Position numbers and translations under genes: made by a program. A stretch of DNA of 64,000 nucleotides from Silene latifolia (Eukaryota; Streptophyta; Magnoliopsida; Caryophyllales; Caryophyllaceae), in NCBI RefSeq assembly GCF_048544455.1, contig NC_133537.1:146794058-146858057 (forward strand). Direction: 5' to 3'. The stretch's first letter is position 1. Every line of letters begins with the position of its first letter. The notes below the pieces were generated by a model. It ran no database searches. It was not told where the DNA came from and was given only the letters and a program-made list of their open reading frames with translations. Shown piece after piece: positions 22,001-32,047 of the stretch.

Positions 22001-25000
22001 TAAACAAATCATTAGACATAGAATGTAAACATTAAACCGTTATAACGTTTTTTTTTTGCATTATAAATAAGTTAATTATCGTGTTGCAACGCACGGGCAT
22101 TCAAACTAGTTAATTAAAATTTACAACAAATTCTCTATAATTAATGTTTCCAACAAATTCTCTAGAAGTGTTTGGGTAATTTATTTAATTCATTATTACT
22201 ACATTTCAGTTTAACTCAATGTCAATTCTCTAATTTAATTTCAATTCATATTTTTTTTATTTAATTGTTAATAAAATAAATATTATATCTAATTATATTC
22301 ATACAAGGTTAGTATATGATAATTTAAAACTAATCCGTGCATTTTTTTACACGAGAAGGTACTATAATAAAATTGTTCTCCCTAAAATCACCGGGAGGAC
22401 TAAGTTATATTCTTTACACATTTTGCATATTTATATCTAATTTTTTGGGTAAAAACGAGTCAAAGTTAGGTTCAACCACCCTGACCCATAACACTAAATT
22501 TGGAGGTAACTTTGAGTTCACGTCACAAGTTAAGATGTGACATAGATCTCCCTCGGATGACCAGCAATCCGTAATGGTATATTGATATCACTAATACTTG
22601 TTTAAAAAAAAAAATATAAAAAAATAAAGGCCTACTTAAAATAAAAACTAAAATCTACATTCTCTATCTCCTTTTGCCTCTTTAAAAACTCTAGCCTTGA
22701 TCAATCGCATATGGGGCTACCATTGACAATTAACCAATTGTAAGCCCCAAAATTGTACCTTTGTTCAATTATAAGCATGAGAATCATCATTTATTTACGT
22801 AATTTATTTTCGTCGTACGTTTTTTTACTGATCATAGTACTTTTAGTTCAATATTTTCCATTTTGATACCCTTAAATAAAAAACTCCCCAAGCGAATTCT
22901 CTCAAATTCCAACAATTAAACCTCTCAAAATCAACCAAATATCTTCAATTCTAATCCTTAATTTGGATGTAAAACAAGTATTTTACTATTTGAATACAAT
23001 TTATTGAATAAATTGTTTTCTTTTTCTTCCATTTTTTTTTGGTAATTTATTTTATTGTGGGTTTTGGGGGTTTATTAAGGTTTGACTTGGTTGTATTTGG
23101 TGGTCCGGGGCAACCTTAATAAAGTGGACGACATTGCCGGAGGTATCGTGACGAGCGGTGCACCATTCGTAATTGTAGATATTGAATACTGCGATCAATA
23201 ACTTGATACAACACTTATATTTTATTGGGACTTCTTCCCATGTGAATCTGCAATAGTGGTGGTCCATGATAATGCACCACATAAAGGATGCCTTGTTGAA
23301 GTGCGTACAAATTGATATCAAGTATTTCAAATACCGTTAATTTCTTCGAAATAGTTAATATTATGTCGTCGTAATTCTAGGTATTGAATACTAACACAAG
23401 GGAGACGTGGTAGTAGACTGGACAGAAGGTGGACAGTAGGCGGGCGGTGGGTGGCCAAGGTGGAGGTGGTGGGTGGTCTAGAAAGGGGGTGATAGTACGT
23501 GATTTCAGTTAGTTATTTTTGTATTTTTTTCTTCGATGCAGTACAATGAGAGGATAAATGAGAAGGGTAAAATAGTCATAAGTGTATTGTATTAAGTAAA
23601 TTGTGTATTGTGAAAATCAGCACCCTATATTTATTAGTTAATAAAAGACTCCCTTTTGGTGAGATTTGTTTTTCAATCCTTTTTTTCGGGGGTTTTCCAA
23701 TCAATAACAATCATTGTAGGGTTTAGTTTCATCGGTGACATAAACAAGATTAGTTTGTCGGTGGTTCATTCGTCGCACACTCGCATGTCTCTTCAATGGG
23801 TACAAATTATTCGTTAACAATCTTTGAAACCAACAAAAGGTGAACCATTCCCCACATAAGCTGCATGAAAAAAACGACACTAGTACATACCAAATCATTA
23901 AATCAAGGTTTGAGATCCTCAGTTTATACTTTATAATGAGAAATTTATTCTTTGGTTTCTATTAGCTTAGTTTTTTTATTTTACATTTCTTTTGTAGGTG
24001 CCACTTGGCGTTTATTAATGAATTGTTCTTCTCTTTCAAAAAAAAAGAAAAAAAAAAAGAGGCTTACTTGTTCTTGTATAGGCTGAAAAGTCCATTGGCA
24101 TGGATGAGGTCATATGTCCTTGGATAAGTAGAGAAACCCTCACACCTGCAAACAAAGTACTAATATTTTGTTTATAAAGAAACATCAAGTAGCACATGTG
24201 CAGAAAGAAGGGGACTTTTAGGGTCCGTTTGGATTGAAGGAATTGGAGAGAAGGGGAGGGGAGGGAAAGGGAGGGATTTAATTTCCTTTGTTTGGATAAA
24301 AAATATGGGAGAAAGGAAATGGAAGGGGAGAGAAATGAGAGGACTTATTTTCCCTCCTATAGAACAAATTATAATCTTTCCAAGGATGGCAAGATTTGGA
24401 AAGAAAACATTATTTGGACTCTAATTATACCACCACCATCCTTCAATCCTCCATCCATTCTTCATCTTCCTCCTTCCTCCCCTTCCATTTCCCTTCATAA
24501 TTTTTGTTATCCAAACACCCAAATCCCATTTGCCCTCCCCTTCTCTCCCCTCCCTTCACCTCCCCTCACTCCCCCTCCCCTCCCTTTCCCTCCTAAAATT
24601 GTATCCAAACGGACCCTTAGGGAAGAACAATTTAAAAAAGATGAAATATAAGGCAGACATCTCCTACCAGTCATGATAGATGCCCGTTAGTCCTCGCTCA
24701 TATACAACACCCAAGGTATTCTTCTCTGCTATAGTTGGCACAACATTCATGACCCACAACTTGGGTGATTGAATTGCTGCTGCAAATCCTCCCAACCCAG
24801 CGTTCATATCCATAATATTACGGTATCTGCCAGTATCAAGTAGGCTATTGATTCTTTTGTAAGCCTTCACATGTTTCTTCCAAAGGCTACTGTCCTTTGA
24901 GTATGAATCAGCAGTAACTCCTGGAATAGATCCACTAGATACCCTAGGAGGAACTGCATACAGCCTTTCGGGGAATGCCTTCAGCTGCTCGCCAGCAATA

Positions 25001-27228
25001 TCACTTGGGTAAGGACTGATGCATGGTTCCATTTTCTTGTACCTAAGAACCACAAAACAAGAAATGACAATAGAAAATCTGCACCAGCTTTCATGCTAAG
25101 ATTATGCACTACTAGTGTCCATCTAAATTAATTTGATCGCTTCGGACAAGCTTCAAGCACAAATTTTGAAAGAGTGGCATATGAAACAGGTGCATGTTAG
25201 ATATTTGTCCTATACAAACATACTCTTGTTTTTCTCCCCCTTTTTTGTCAGCCCAACAAGTCAATTACAAGAATACTTCAAGGGAGGTGTTTGCTTTGTA
25301 CAAGGGAAAGAGAAACAAAGAGAAAGGAAAGGAAAGGAAAGGAAATGAATTCCCTTTACTTAAGATTTAATAGGGAATGGAAATTCACCAACACCCACCA
25401 TGAAAAATTGAAAAATCCAAACACCAGCATCCAAAACACCACCCCACCCTGATCTAATTGTGTACACCGCCAGCGAATCCAACCTTGCTATGATTTACCA
25501 CCAAACAATGCACTAATCTAATTGTGTAAGTAATTGATTGATTAAAACTTGACATCAAATCTAATTAGACAATCAAAACATGACAGTTGACACCAAATCT
25601 AATTAGACAATTAGAGCACCTTTTGCCCTGTACAAAGACGAAAGAACATGAAATATAAGGCTAAAATTCAAACCAATAAACATAAAGCTGGACAGAAAAC
25701 CAGAGTAAGTAAACAAAATTATGGGGAGAAACATACCACACATCATCGGGATTAGTAGCCTTGCACATGGTCACCTGAGAACGATCTTGTCTGCTGCGGC
25801 ATGAATCCACATTTTGACTTTTTTGCCAAATGGCAATCTCCCCCTTCTCATGAACCTTATCCCAGCAAAGAAGTTTAGCAGTTTTTTCAATGTTATCTTG
25901 CTCTTCCTGAAGATCCTCCTTAGTACGCTGCCATGCTTTGTAATTAGTCTTCCAATTGATCGGAGGACCAGAAAGTACCCAGTATCCACCTGGTCTTAGA
26001 ACACGGTCTACTTCGATCATGGATATTCCACCTGCAAAGAGTATGAGAAAGAATGTCGTACCATTAGGTAATGCTGTATTGCAAGCACAGCCAAAATCAC
26101 TACCATCTCCAAGAAGTAAGAAAAGACTCAAATCTCTATCCTACTATGTTATCAAGGACTAAATCTCAGTAAATTAGTTGACGCAATGATGTTGATAAAA
26201 ATTGGCATGTAAAATTTAGATCAGAAAAAGATGATCACTTCTGCGAGCAAAACCCACCATTTGCTCCCCAAGGAATCAAGCAACGGGAACAATGAGCCAT
26301 GTCAAAGGCATTTGACGGATATGGCAACTTGATTGTTCCAAGAACACCGATCACAGCAGGCACTCCTCTTTCCAGGGCAAACTGAACCTGAGCTTCGTGA
26401 GAGTCTCTAGGAGCAAATGACATTGCAATAACATTTCTGCTCCAAAGGTACGCACCCCAACTTGCAACCTAATACAATACAAGTCAGTTCCTGCTTATAA
26501 AGCATGGAATTTGGAGTTGAGAAAGTTACTAAAATAAATTGGCAACGGAAGACATGGTAAATTGTTAAGTATAACTCTAATATTACCCCGCAGCCGGTGT
26601 CAAGAGCTGTTCTAACAGTGCCATTCTTCATTGGAATCACAGAAGCGAGCTGATCAATATATTTATCAGCTCCTTGAGGAAATTGGGTCCCACCACCAGG
26701 GAACCTAAACACATTTCCTTCGTATTGGATCCAGTTTTGTATAGCTTTCTCCACTGTCAAGGCTTTGTAAGGAGCATTGGCATATGGTACATAGTCACGG
26801 CTCTTTGGCCATGGAAAAGGAGTTAAATATCCTTGCGGTGCAGGGATTAGGCAATGCAATTTCTCTTCTTCAGGGGGACAATGCCTTTCTCTATAGATCA
26901 TATTATCTCGTGGGAACGTCATTGCACGCATTTGATCCTGACAAGGAGTGTAATCTGTGTACTTAGCATCGCAAGGCTGAAACACTTTCGTGTTTAAAGT
27001 AGAAACCTCGGTTTTAATCTCTCCGCCATGATGGGTCTCGAAACTCAAGTTTGATAGGACCGCACAGTCAGCCCCACTGTTGGTGACTGCCATAGCGATA
27101 CTATCTCCCTTCCCAAACCCACTTCTATGCCATGCTCCCAACAAAAAGAAGAAACCGCATAAACCAACCACAATAAATATTGACACCGAACTCCTTGTCC
27201 GACTCTCACCCTGATTTTGCTTCGCCAT
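15855..27228 (-). CDS. PMT2: Probable methyltransferase, PMT2-like (DUF248 family)
   Basis: Plant PMT proteins are type II Golgi membrane proteins with an S-adenosylmethionine fold; relatives such as QUA2 act in homogalacturonan methylation. Exons on the minus strand: 27228-26587, 26468-26258, 26031-25737, 25042-24668, 24145-24068 and 16086-15855. All junctions are GT-AG with matching phase and give 1833 bp, 610 residues, close to the usual length. The start is [15 protein letters not shown], followed by one membrane segment at about residues 15-35. Family motifs follow: [62 protein letters not shown] (SAM-binding), [94 protein letters not shown] and [17 protein letters not shown]. Oddities: [11 protein letters not shown] where relatives have GANDGMYLMEV, Cys for the usual Arg after EGAVII, a 7981-bp last intron and a duplicated 3' end. 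PMT2 is the closest by recollection; another PMT2-clade member is possible. Confidence 0.9.
16359..16652. mobile_element. Stowaway-type MITE
   Basis: Ends CTCCTTCCTATTTCC and GGAAATTGGAGGGAG are inverted repeats flanked by TA at 16357-16358 and 16653-16654. The size (294 bp), TA target and CTCCYTCC ends fit Tc1/mariner Stowaway MITEs. Confidence 0.85.
16705..16792 (+). repeat. Direct repeat flanking the intron transposon cluster, left copy
   Basis: About 88 bp (GGTACTATAATAAAATTG ... GCATATTTATATCTAAT) recur at 22356-22441 with few differences, on either side of the MULE, Helitron and Stowaway cluster. Confidence 0.8.
16810..18173. mobile_element. Non-autonomous MULE with long inverted repeats
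   Basis: Flanked by the perfect 9-bp duplication TAGTATAAA (16801-16809 and 18174-18182). Its ends GGGTTATTTGATGAGAATAA and the reverse complement of TTATTCCCATCAAATAACTC start imperfect inverted repeats of about 120 bp. A 9-bp duplication and long inverted repeats define Mutator-like elements. The interior has no transposase. It holds a GC-richer patch (17160-17290) that could be captured host sequence, and a TGTGACGG-bounded patch at about 17780-17980 that may be a further small MITE. Confidence 0.85.
18494..18748. mobile_element. Stowaway-type MITE inside composite repeat copy I
   Basis: Ends CTCCCTCCATTTAAGACC and GGTCTTGAATCGAGGGAG are inverted, flanked by TA (18492-18493, 18749-18750). 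The same MITE sits at the matching position of copy II (60280-60527). Confidence 0.85.
18833..18942 (+). promoter_or_regulatory. Tandem USE-TATA units 1a and 1b (snRNA-type promoter layout)
   Basis: GTCCCACATTG at 18833-18843 with TATAAATAA at 18875; GTCTCACATCG at 18891-18901 with TATAAATAG at 18934. Gaps are 31 and 32 bp. The plant snRNA upstream element consensus is RTCCCACATCG, and this spacing is that of Pol II-type snRNA genes. Confidence 0.5.
19356..19466 (+). promoter_or_regulatory. Tandem USE-TATA units 2a and 2b
   Basis: GTCCCACATTG at 19356-19366 with TATAAATAG at 19399; GTCCCACATTA at 19415-19425 with TATAAATAG at 19458. Both gaps are 32 bp. Confidence 0.5.
20230..20281 (+). promoter_or_regulatory. 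USE-TATA unit 3
   Basis: GTCCCACATTG at 20230-20240 and TATAAATAG at 20273, gap 32 bp. A degraded second box (GTTCCACATCA) follows at 20289. Confidence 0.45.
20630..20682 (+). promoter_or_regulatory. USE-TATA unit 4
   Basis: GTCCCACATTG at 20630-20640 and TATAAATAT at 20674, gap 33 bp. Confidence 0.45.
20943..21200. mobile_element. Stowaway-type MITE
   Basis: Long inverted ends beginning CTCCCTCCATACCACACC and finishing GGTGTGGTATGGAGGGAG, flanked by TA at 20941-20942 and 21201-21202. Confidence 0.88.
21590..22109 (+). mobile_element. Helitron-like repeat fragment with three USE-TATA units and a CTAG end
   Basis: Units: GTCCCACATTG 21768-21778 with TATAAATAG 21813; ATCCCACATAA 21829-21839 with TATAAATAG 21873; and GTCCCACATCG 21889-21899 (exact consensus) with TATAAATAA 21931. 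It ends in GTGTTGCAACGCAC, then 9 bases, then CTAG followed by T, as in Helitron 3' ends. The left border is approximate. Confidence 0.5.
22356..22441 (+). repeat. Direct repeat flanking the intron transposon cluster, right copy
   Basis: Second copy of 16705-16792 in the same orientation. Confidence 0.8.
24068..24145 (-). CDS. PMT2: PMT2-like coding exon 5 (78 bp)
   Basis: A short exon encoding [20 protein letters not shown] and SLYKN, with acceptor CTGCAG at 24146-24151 and donor AA|GTAAGC. Its phase matches the last exon about 8 kb away, restoring [17 protein letters not shown]. Confidence 0.88.
24221..24616. mobile_element. PIF/Harbinger (Tourist-like) MITE in PMT2-like intron 4
   Basis: Inverted ends GGGTCCGTTTGGAT and ATCCAAACGGACCC are flanked by TTA (24218-24220 and 24617-24619). 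The left half is GGGA-rich and the right half TCCC-rich, so a folded transcript would form a long hairpin. It makes up about three quarters of the 522-bp intron. The 119-codon frame across it is spurious. Confidence 0.85.
24668..25042 (-). CDS. PMT2: PMT2-like coding exon 4
   Basis: 375 bp from [12 protein letters not shown] to GIYHDW, carrying the second methyltransferase-like half with [15 protein letters not shown] and WVMNVVPT. The following intron is mostly one MITE. Confidence 0.9.
25043..25736 (-). other. PMT2-like intron 3
   Basis: 694-bp GT-AG intron. It contains a short GGAAA microsatellite (about 25318-25346) and no recognised transposon end. Confidence 0.75.
25737..26031 (-). CDS. 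PMT2: PMT2-like coding exon 3
   Basis: 295 bp from [15 protein letters not shown] to NPDDVW. It includes the KLLCW and GEIAIWQK motifs. The donor is TG|GTATGT. Confidence 0.88.
26258..26468 (-). CDS. PMT2: PMT2-like coding exon 2
   Basis: 211 bp from [12 protein letters not shown] to IPWGAN plus one base. It carries the SAM-binding segment and the [12 protein letters not shown] motif. The introns on either side are short (118 and 226 bp). Confidence 0.88.
26587..27228 (-). CDS. PMT2: PMT2-like coding exon 1
   Basis: 642 bp, phase 0 at its end (TGC GGG, then GTAATA). It encodes the cytosolic tail, the single membrane segment, the stem and the first half of the SAM domain up to LDTGCG. The start at 27228 is preferred over an upstream ATG at 27273 because a splice acceptor (GTTACAG) falls between them at 27236. 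Confidence 0.9.
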
Positions 27229-27235
27229 TGGCAAC

Positions 27236-27762
27236 CTGTAACATTTCCCATGGTAATTCATCAACCAAAACACCAGAACTAGTCACCAGTGACTAGACAT
27301 CAACAACACATCACAAAAACTAATATGAGACGATCATATTTCAACCATACAAAAGACACCATCAATCAGTGCAAATATTTGGTCATAGAAAAAAAAGTTA
27401 GTCTTTGTAAGGCGGTTTTACCCAAAGATGGCATAAAAAGATCCAAACACAACTATATTAGTGGTTAAAAGTAGTTACTAACAGAAGCCATTTTAAAACA
27501 AATTTGTAAAATTGACAAAAACAAAAAGTTGATATATTTACAAGTATGAGGTGGTTAAAGCGTAAGTTTGTGTAGTGTACATGTAATCCTCGTCAGCTAA
27601 TAAATGTCAGGATCATAGTTAAACACAGTAGATGAAGATGAAGATGAAGATGAAGATGAGATGATAACTGGAAATCATTATAAAATCATGATCGATTGAT
27701 CCAAGAATGCACAAGGAGATTTAAGAAATAAATAAGGAGTAAAAAGATGAATGAAAACTTAC
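27236..27762 (-). other. Intron in the 5' UTR of the PMT2-like gene
   Basis: Minus-strand donor ATTC|GTAAGT at 27762 and acceptor GTTACAG| at 27236, seven bases before the start codon. A GATGAA microsatellite (27632-27661) lies inside. Leader introns often raise expression of plant genes (general knowledge). The first exon runs upstream from 27763; its start was not found. Confidence 0.65.
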
Positions 27763-28202
27763 GAATATCATGAAATTGATCCGATCGCGGAGAGACTCTT
27801 TCAAAATAGTACTACAGAATACAGAATTGATAACCTGACCAATGAATCAAATCAAATAAACAGAATTGATAACCTGATGAATGAATCAAATCAAATCAAA
27901 ACCCAATTGAAAAATCCTATTCCTTAATTTATTTATTTATTAATATTAATGCATTTCCCCAGTAAAATTTCGTGTATTCGAAAATAGGAACAGGTATAAC
28001 AGAGGAGTACTCAAATAAACAAGAGAGCGTGTTCAAGTATATTACGAGTTTACGACTAATCATCTGTTTATTTATGTACAGCACAGAAACTAATCATTTT
28101 ATATATAAAGAAAATTAGTTGATCTTATATCTGACTTGGTGTCCCTTCAAATGGGTCAATTTTAGTTTGAAATAATAAAGAGATGGTGAAGTTTTGAGAC
28201 TA

Positions 28203-28438
28203 CTCGCTCCATTCAACTCCACATTACATGTTTGCTTTATCACGTTTGCCAATGCGACTTTTACGCGATAAATATCTTTAACTACGTATTTGCAAAAATT
28301 ATAAAAGTTAGATATTTTTAATGTACTCTTAAAGACGAATCAAATAAGATCTCACATGAATATAAAATTGAAGTTGAATGTCCGCTTGTGAATAGTGTGC
28401 AAAATAGAAACTTGCAAGGTGGAGTTGAAGGGAGAGAG
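28203..28438. mobile_element. Stowaway-type MITE upstream of the PMT2-like gene
   Basis: Inverted ends CTCGCTCCATTCAACTCC and GGAGTTGAAGGGAGAGAG, TA duplications at 28201-28202 and 28439-28440. Confidence 0.8.
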
Positions 28439-28447
28439 TATAAAATA

Positions 28448-28762
28448 CTCCCTCCCAGTCACTATAATGTTCCCTCTTTTCCGAAACGGATTATTCAACT
28501 AATGTTCCCCTTTCTATTTTTAGAAACTTTTACTCTTATTTTATTCATTCCTCTCTCCTATCACCAAACCCTACACAACTCTTTTACTCCTATTTTATTA
28601 CTTTCCTTTATGTTTTGGCCCCACAATTCTTTATTTAACTAATAATAATTCATCCCTCTCTCCTATCACCAACCCCACACAACTCTTTTACTCTTATTTT
28701 AATACGTTTCCTAAAGTATTGTGCCAAAACCAAAGGGGAAGATTATGATGAATGGGAGGGAG
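28448..28762. mobile_element. Second Stowaway-type MITE, adjacent
   Basis: Ends CTCCCTCCCAGTCA and GAATGGGAGGGAG, TA at 28446-28447 and 28763-28764. Only 9 bp separate it from the previous MITE. Confidence 0.75.
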
Positions 28763-28778
28763 TAGTTAGATACTACAG

Positions 28779-29407
28779 TAGTTTGGATGCTCGTGCGTTG
28801 TAACGGGGGTAATTAACTTAGGGATATGATAAATCCCGCACACAATTTTGCTTAATCCAACACATTTTTCCGTCTTATTCCGACTTTACCCCTTTCAGTT
28901 TTCACACACAACTAGGAAGACAAATAAAAAAAATAAAGAAAACCCAGGAAAAAAAACTCAGATCTAACTGCCCACCAGCCGCCCCACCGACACCACCACC
29001 CTCCCCCGCCCGCGCCCGACACCAACCACCCCATCCCCACGCCCCTCCCAGCGTCGACCACCACCTACACCAGCCGAACTTGCATTTGCTTTCGCAACCA
29101 CCACTAGTAGTCGTCCCTCAAGAGCCACCGCAATACTCCTCTTAAACAGCCACCGCAACCGCCATAAGTACCTACTCAATGCGCCCTCCCTATAGCGTCG
29201 ACCCTTCTCCAACCACCCTACCCCGGGTAATTCGATGACCACCAACAAACACTCTTTCAAAAACCCAAATTCCAAACCCTAATCGTAAAAGTCCATTTTT
29301 AAGGAAAAAAGACATCCATTCAATCGATTAAACGAAGTGTGTTAATAAAATTGTTGATAAGATGACAAAATTGCTTGTGATATGTACTAATTACGATCCA
29401 TAATTAT
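28779..29407 (-). other. Helitron-like 3' terminus remnant and GC-rich non-coding DNA
   Basis: At 28779-28820 the minus strand reads TTAATTACCCCCGTTACAAC then GCACGAGCATCCAAAC, matching the Helitron-like ends in the intron but without a clean CTAG. 28970-29280 is C-rich with CACC repeats; the 103-codon minus frame there is low complexity and no product is assigned. Confidence 0.35.
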
Positions 29408-29537
29408 TGTAACACCCCGACCCAAACCGGGTCGGGAGCGGTTACTTATGATAGCTCACCAGGCTGTGTACATGGCCCACAGATCAACACGGGTCCTTTA
29501 TAGCGCATTTTGTCCTCACTTATGCGCATCTCGGAAA

Positions 29538-29601
29538 CCTTCCCAGGAGGTCACCCATCCTAAGACTACTCCCAGTCAAGCACGCTTAACTTTGGAGTTC
29601 T
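29538..29601 (-). ncRNA. 5S rRNA-like promoter segment in the Cassandra 3' LTR
   Basis: On the minus strand it contains AAGTTAAGCGTGCTT (A-box region) and GGATGGGTGACCTCCTGGGA (C-box region) at 5S-like spacing. Only the internal control region is 5S-like, so this is not a functional 5S gene. Pol III could initiate from it, as known for the family. Confidence 0.8.
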
Positions 29602-29931
29602 TTCGCATGGATGACCATAAAAGAAAGTGCACTTTGTTGATATGAGTAGTACTTCCAATCCCTTTAAGCACTAGTCATTTAAGCCTATCACTGGACCTCT
29701 TCAATTACCGTGAGGTGCTACAGTCACCCCCACTTGAAGAACGCAACGTCCTCGTTGCGCCTGGGAGCATAACCGCTAACCCAGAATCCTCCCCCACTAG
29801 GTGTGTGATCACAATGGAGCGTATAACCACTGCCTCCAGGAGCGTATAACAACTGCCTCCGATCACCACACGGTCGCAGGGTTGCTCTGATACCACTTGT
29901 AACACCCCGACCCAAACCGGGTCGGGAGCGG

Positions 29932-31281
29932 TGTAATACTCCGTATTTATAAGTCTTGGGGTACTCTATCGAGTAGCCCTTACTCTGTCGAGTAAGGGTA
30001 AGTTGCGAGATAAAATAGTTTCTGACCTGTTGGGTACTCGATCGAGTAGCTGGGGTACTCGATCGAGTAAGGGGGTACTCGATCGAGTACCTTGGGTACT
30101 CGATCGAGTGTCCGGTTTTACGGGGAGTTTTCTCGGGTTTGTTAATTATGCGATTAAGGTATTTAAACATAGTCGTCATTGTTTTAAATCACTTTTACAA
30201 AACCTAAAACCCTGTTTAAGAGAGAAAGCAACCAGTTCATCTTCCTAATCGCATCCTTAGCAATTCTCGGAGTTCAGACGGTCAGTTCTTGTCGTTATTC
30301 GTATCGTTGAGTTCCCTGCGTCGAGGGTAAGATTTTAATATAATTTTTATAATGTTTTGTTAAGTTTGGTTAAACCCTAATTTAGAGATTGGGGGTTTTG
30401 TGTGTAGTTTGTGATGTGAAGCCTCTATGTGTTATATGATAGGAGGAGGGTTCGTAGAAGAGACTTTTGATACTTTGTTGATGCCCGATCTGTTGTTGTG
30501 CTTTCGGGTAGGATTTCCTACTCGTATTAGTCCCATAATGGGATGATTGTTGATGTGTTGAGATTGATTGTTTGATATAGTAATTGTATTGTGACTGTTG
30601 TGATTGTGATTGTGATTGTAATTGTTGTCTATGGTTCTCGAGATGCGTTCTCGGTGAGTGGAGTCACTTGCGGGAGTGGCTTCACGCCCTAGTTTCGCCC
30701 TTCGTGGAACCCGCCACGGAAGGGGATGTGCACATTAATGGACGGGGTTATCGCTCGGTATGATGAGCGGGGCTTAGGTGGGAACGGGTGCGGTCCCCCA
30801 GCTGGCGTGGTGGTCCGGTGGACGATCGATGATTGAGATGATTGGAATTGGTTGGTGGTGTGTGTGTGTGATTAAGTCATGCATTTATCTTATTGTTGAT
30901 ATATGTATTGAATTGTGTGATTAGTATCGACCCGTTTAAATGTTTTAAAAGCGTGGTGATCCATTCGGGGTGGTGAGCGGTTATTGAGCAGTGTGATATG
31001 ACGCGTATGGGATAGCGGGATGAGTCATCACGTGGCGTTAGAAGTCTTCATTGTGTCGACGAAGTCTAGTAGCTTTGATAGTTTTAGCGTAGACCGTATG
31101 AGAACCTTGTAATTCCTTTTATTAGTTTTGGTTTGAACATGTAATCACTTAATCTATAATTACTTTAAAAGTACGTTTCTTTATTGTCTTATGATATTAT
31201 TCGTACCTCGGGCAACCGAGATGGTAGTATCCTTATACCCGAGTGGTCCTGGTAAGGCACTTGGAGTATGGGGGTGTTACA
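29932..31281 (+). repeat. LARD-2 5' LTR
   Basis: Direct repeat of 35708-37056 with scattered small differences. It contains a palindrome array in its first 185 bp. Confidence 0.9.
29961..30112. repeat. Palindromic CTCGATCGAG array in the LARD-2 5' LTR
   Basis: Two imperfect (CTCTATCGAG, CTCTGTCGAG) and four perfect CTCGATCGAG cores, mostly as GTACTCGATCGAGTA. The perfect units are spaced about 20-22 bp; the imperfect ones lie apart upstream. Open frames rich in DRVP or RSST come from this array. Confidence 0.85.
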
Positions 31282-31283
31282 AA

Positions 31284-31295
31284 TGGTATCAGAGC
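31284..31295 (+). other. LARD-2 primer binding site
   Basis: TGGTATCAGAGC two bases after the LTR end, the same initiator-Met type as in LARD-1. Confidence 0.85.
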
Positions 31296-32047
31296 GACGA
31301 TTTTGGAACCTGTAACAAATGAACATAATGAACATAGGGAATCTAATAAAATGAACCTGGTGTATGTGTAATGGGAGCCCCGGCTGATGCTAGGTTTTGG
31401 GTGAGTAGGCGCCCTCACTTCAAAATCTTGGCCCCATGATACTTAAGCCAGTCACATGGTATGGGAACGTGGAGTCCGTGTGTATATGTGCGACGTGTAT
31501 GTTAATTGTGCTGTATATGGTTTGTTGAAAGCATGTTGCATGATAGTTGGTTGACATGTTGGTTGGAATCGTTGGAAAAGTATATGAGAATGATGAATGA
31601 TATGGTAGAAAAAGAAAGTAGTTCGTATATGATGATGTGTGATGAAGTGGATTTGTAATGTTGTTGTATTAGCAACATGGAAATAGGATTTGTAGTGTAT
31701 GGGTGTGGTTTGTGTTATGAAAAGTTATGAAAATTTAAAACATGCGAGTAATACATGATTGAAAGTTGAATGTTATATGAGCATGATAGATGGTAATGTT
31801 TGACTTTTGGTAAGTAGTAACATGAAGAGGTTCAATGATATGTGTTTTATATAACGAATTGGATGAAAAGCATGATGGTTGTTTATAACGTGGCACTTGA
31901 TAACACGAAGTAGATTATTTTGTTAATTGTATGAGGAGTCGCGCAGATTTGAATGCGTAGTTGTAATCATAATGTTGAAATAATAATGAATGCATAGTAC
32001 GTTAGGGTATGTGAGATAACATTCGGGTAGTATTCACGAGTCTGCAT

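Larger units (their letters stand above)
16087..24067 (-). other. PMT2-like intron 5, about 8 kb of nested transposons
   Basis: GT-AG intron of 7981 bp. In plus order it holds a Stowaway MITE, a MULE, a Helitron-like composite repeat with its own Stowaway, a further Stowaway and a second Helitron-like 3' end; then about 1.6 kb (22442-24060) in which only a weak 92-codon minus frame (23052-23330, unrecognised) and a GGTGG-rich patch near 23400-23490 stand out. Confidence 0.8.

Noticed and set aside
23052..23330. 92-codon minus frame within PMT2-like intron 5
   Set aside because: Contains a passage such as [17 protein letters not shown] that looks protein-like, but no family is recognised; noted only in the intron entry.
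24292..24651. 119-codon proline-rich protein
   Set aside because: Runs across the TCCC-rich arm of the Harbinger MITE within an intron.
28964..29275. 103-codon Gly/Arg/Val-rich minus-strand protein
   Set aside because: Low-complexity translation of a C-rich stretch, with no domain or splice context.
29448..29645. 5S rRNA gene
   Set aside because: Only the internal promoter region is 5S-like, and it lies in paired 315-bp LTRs of a Cassandra element.
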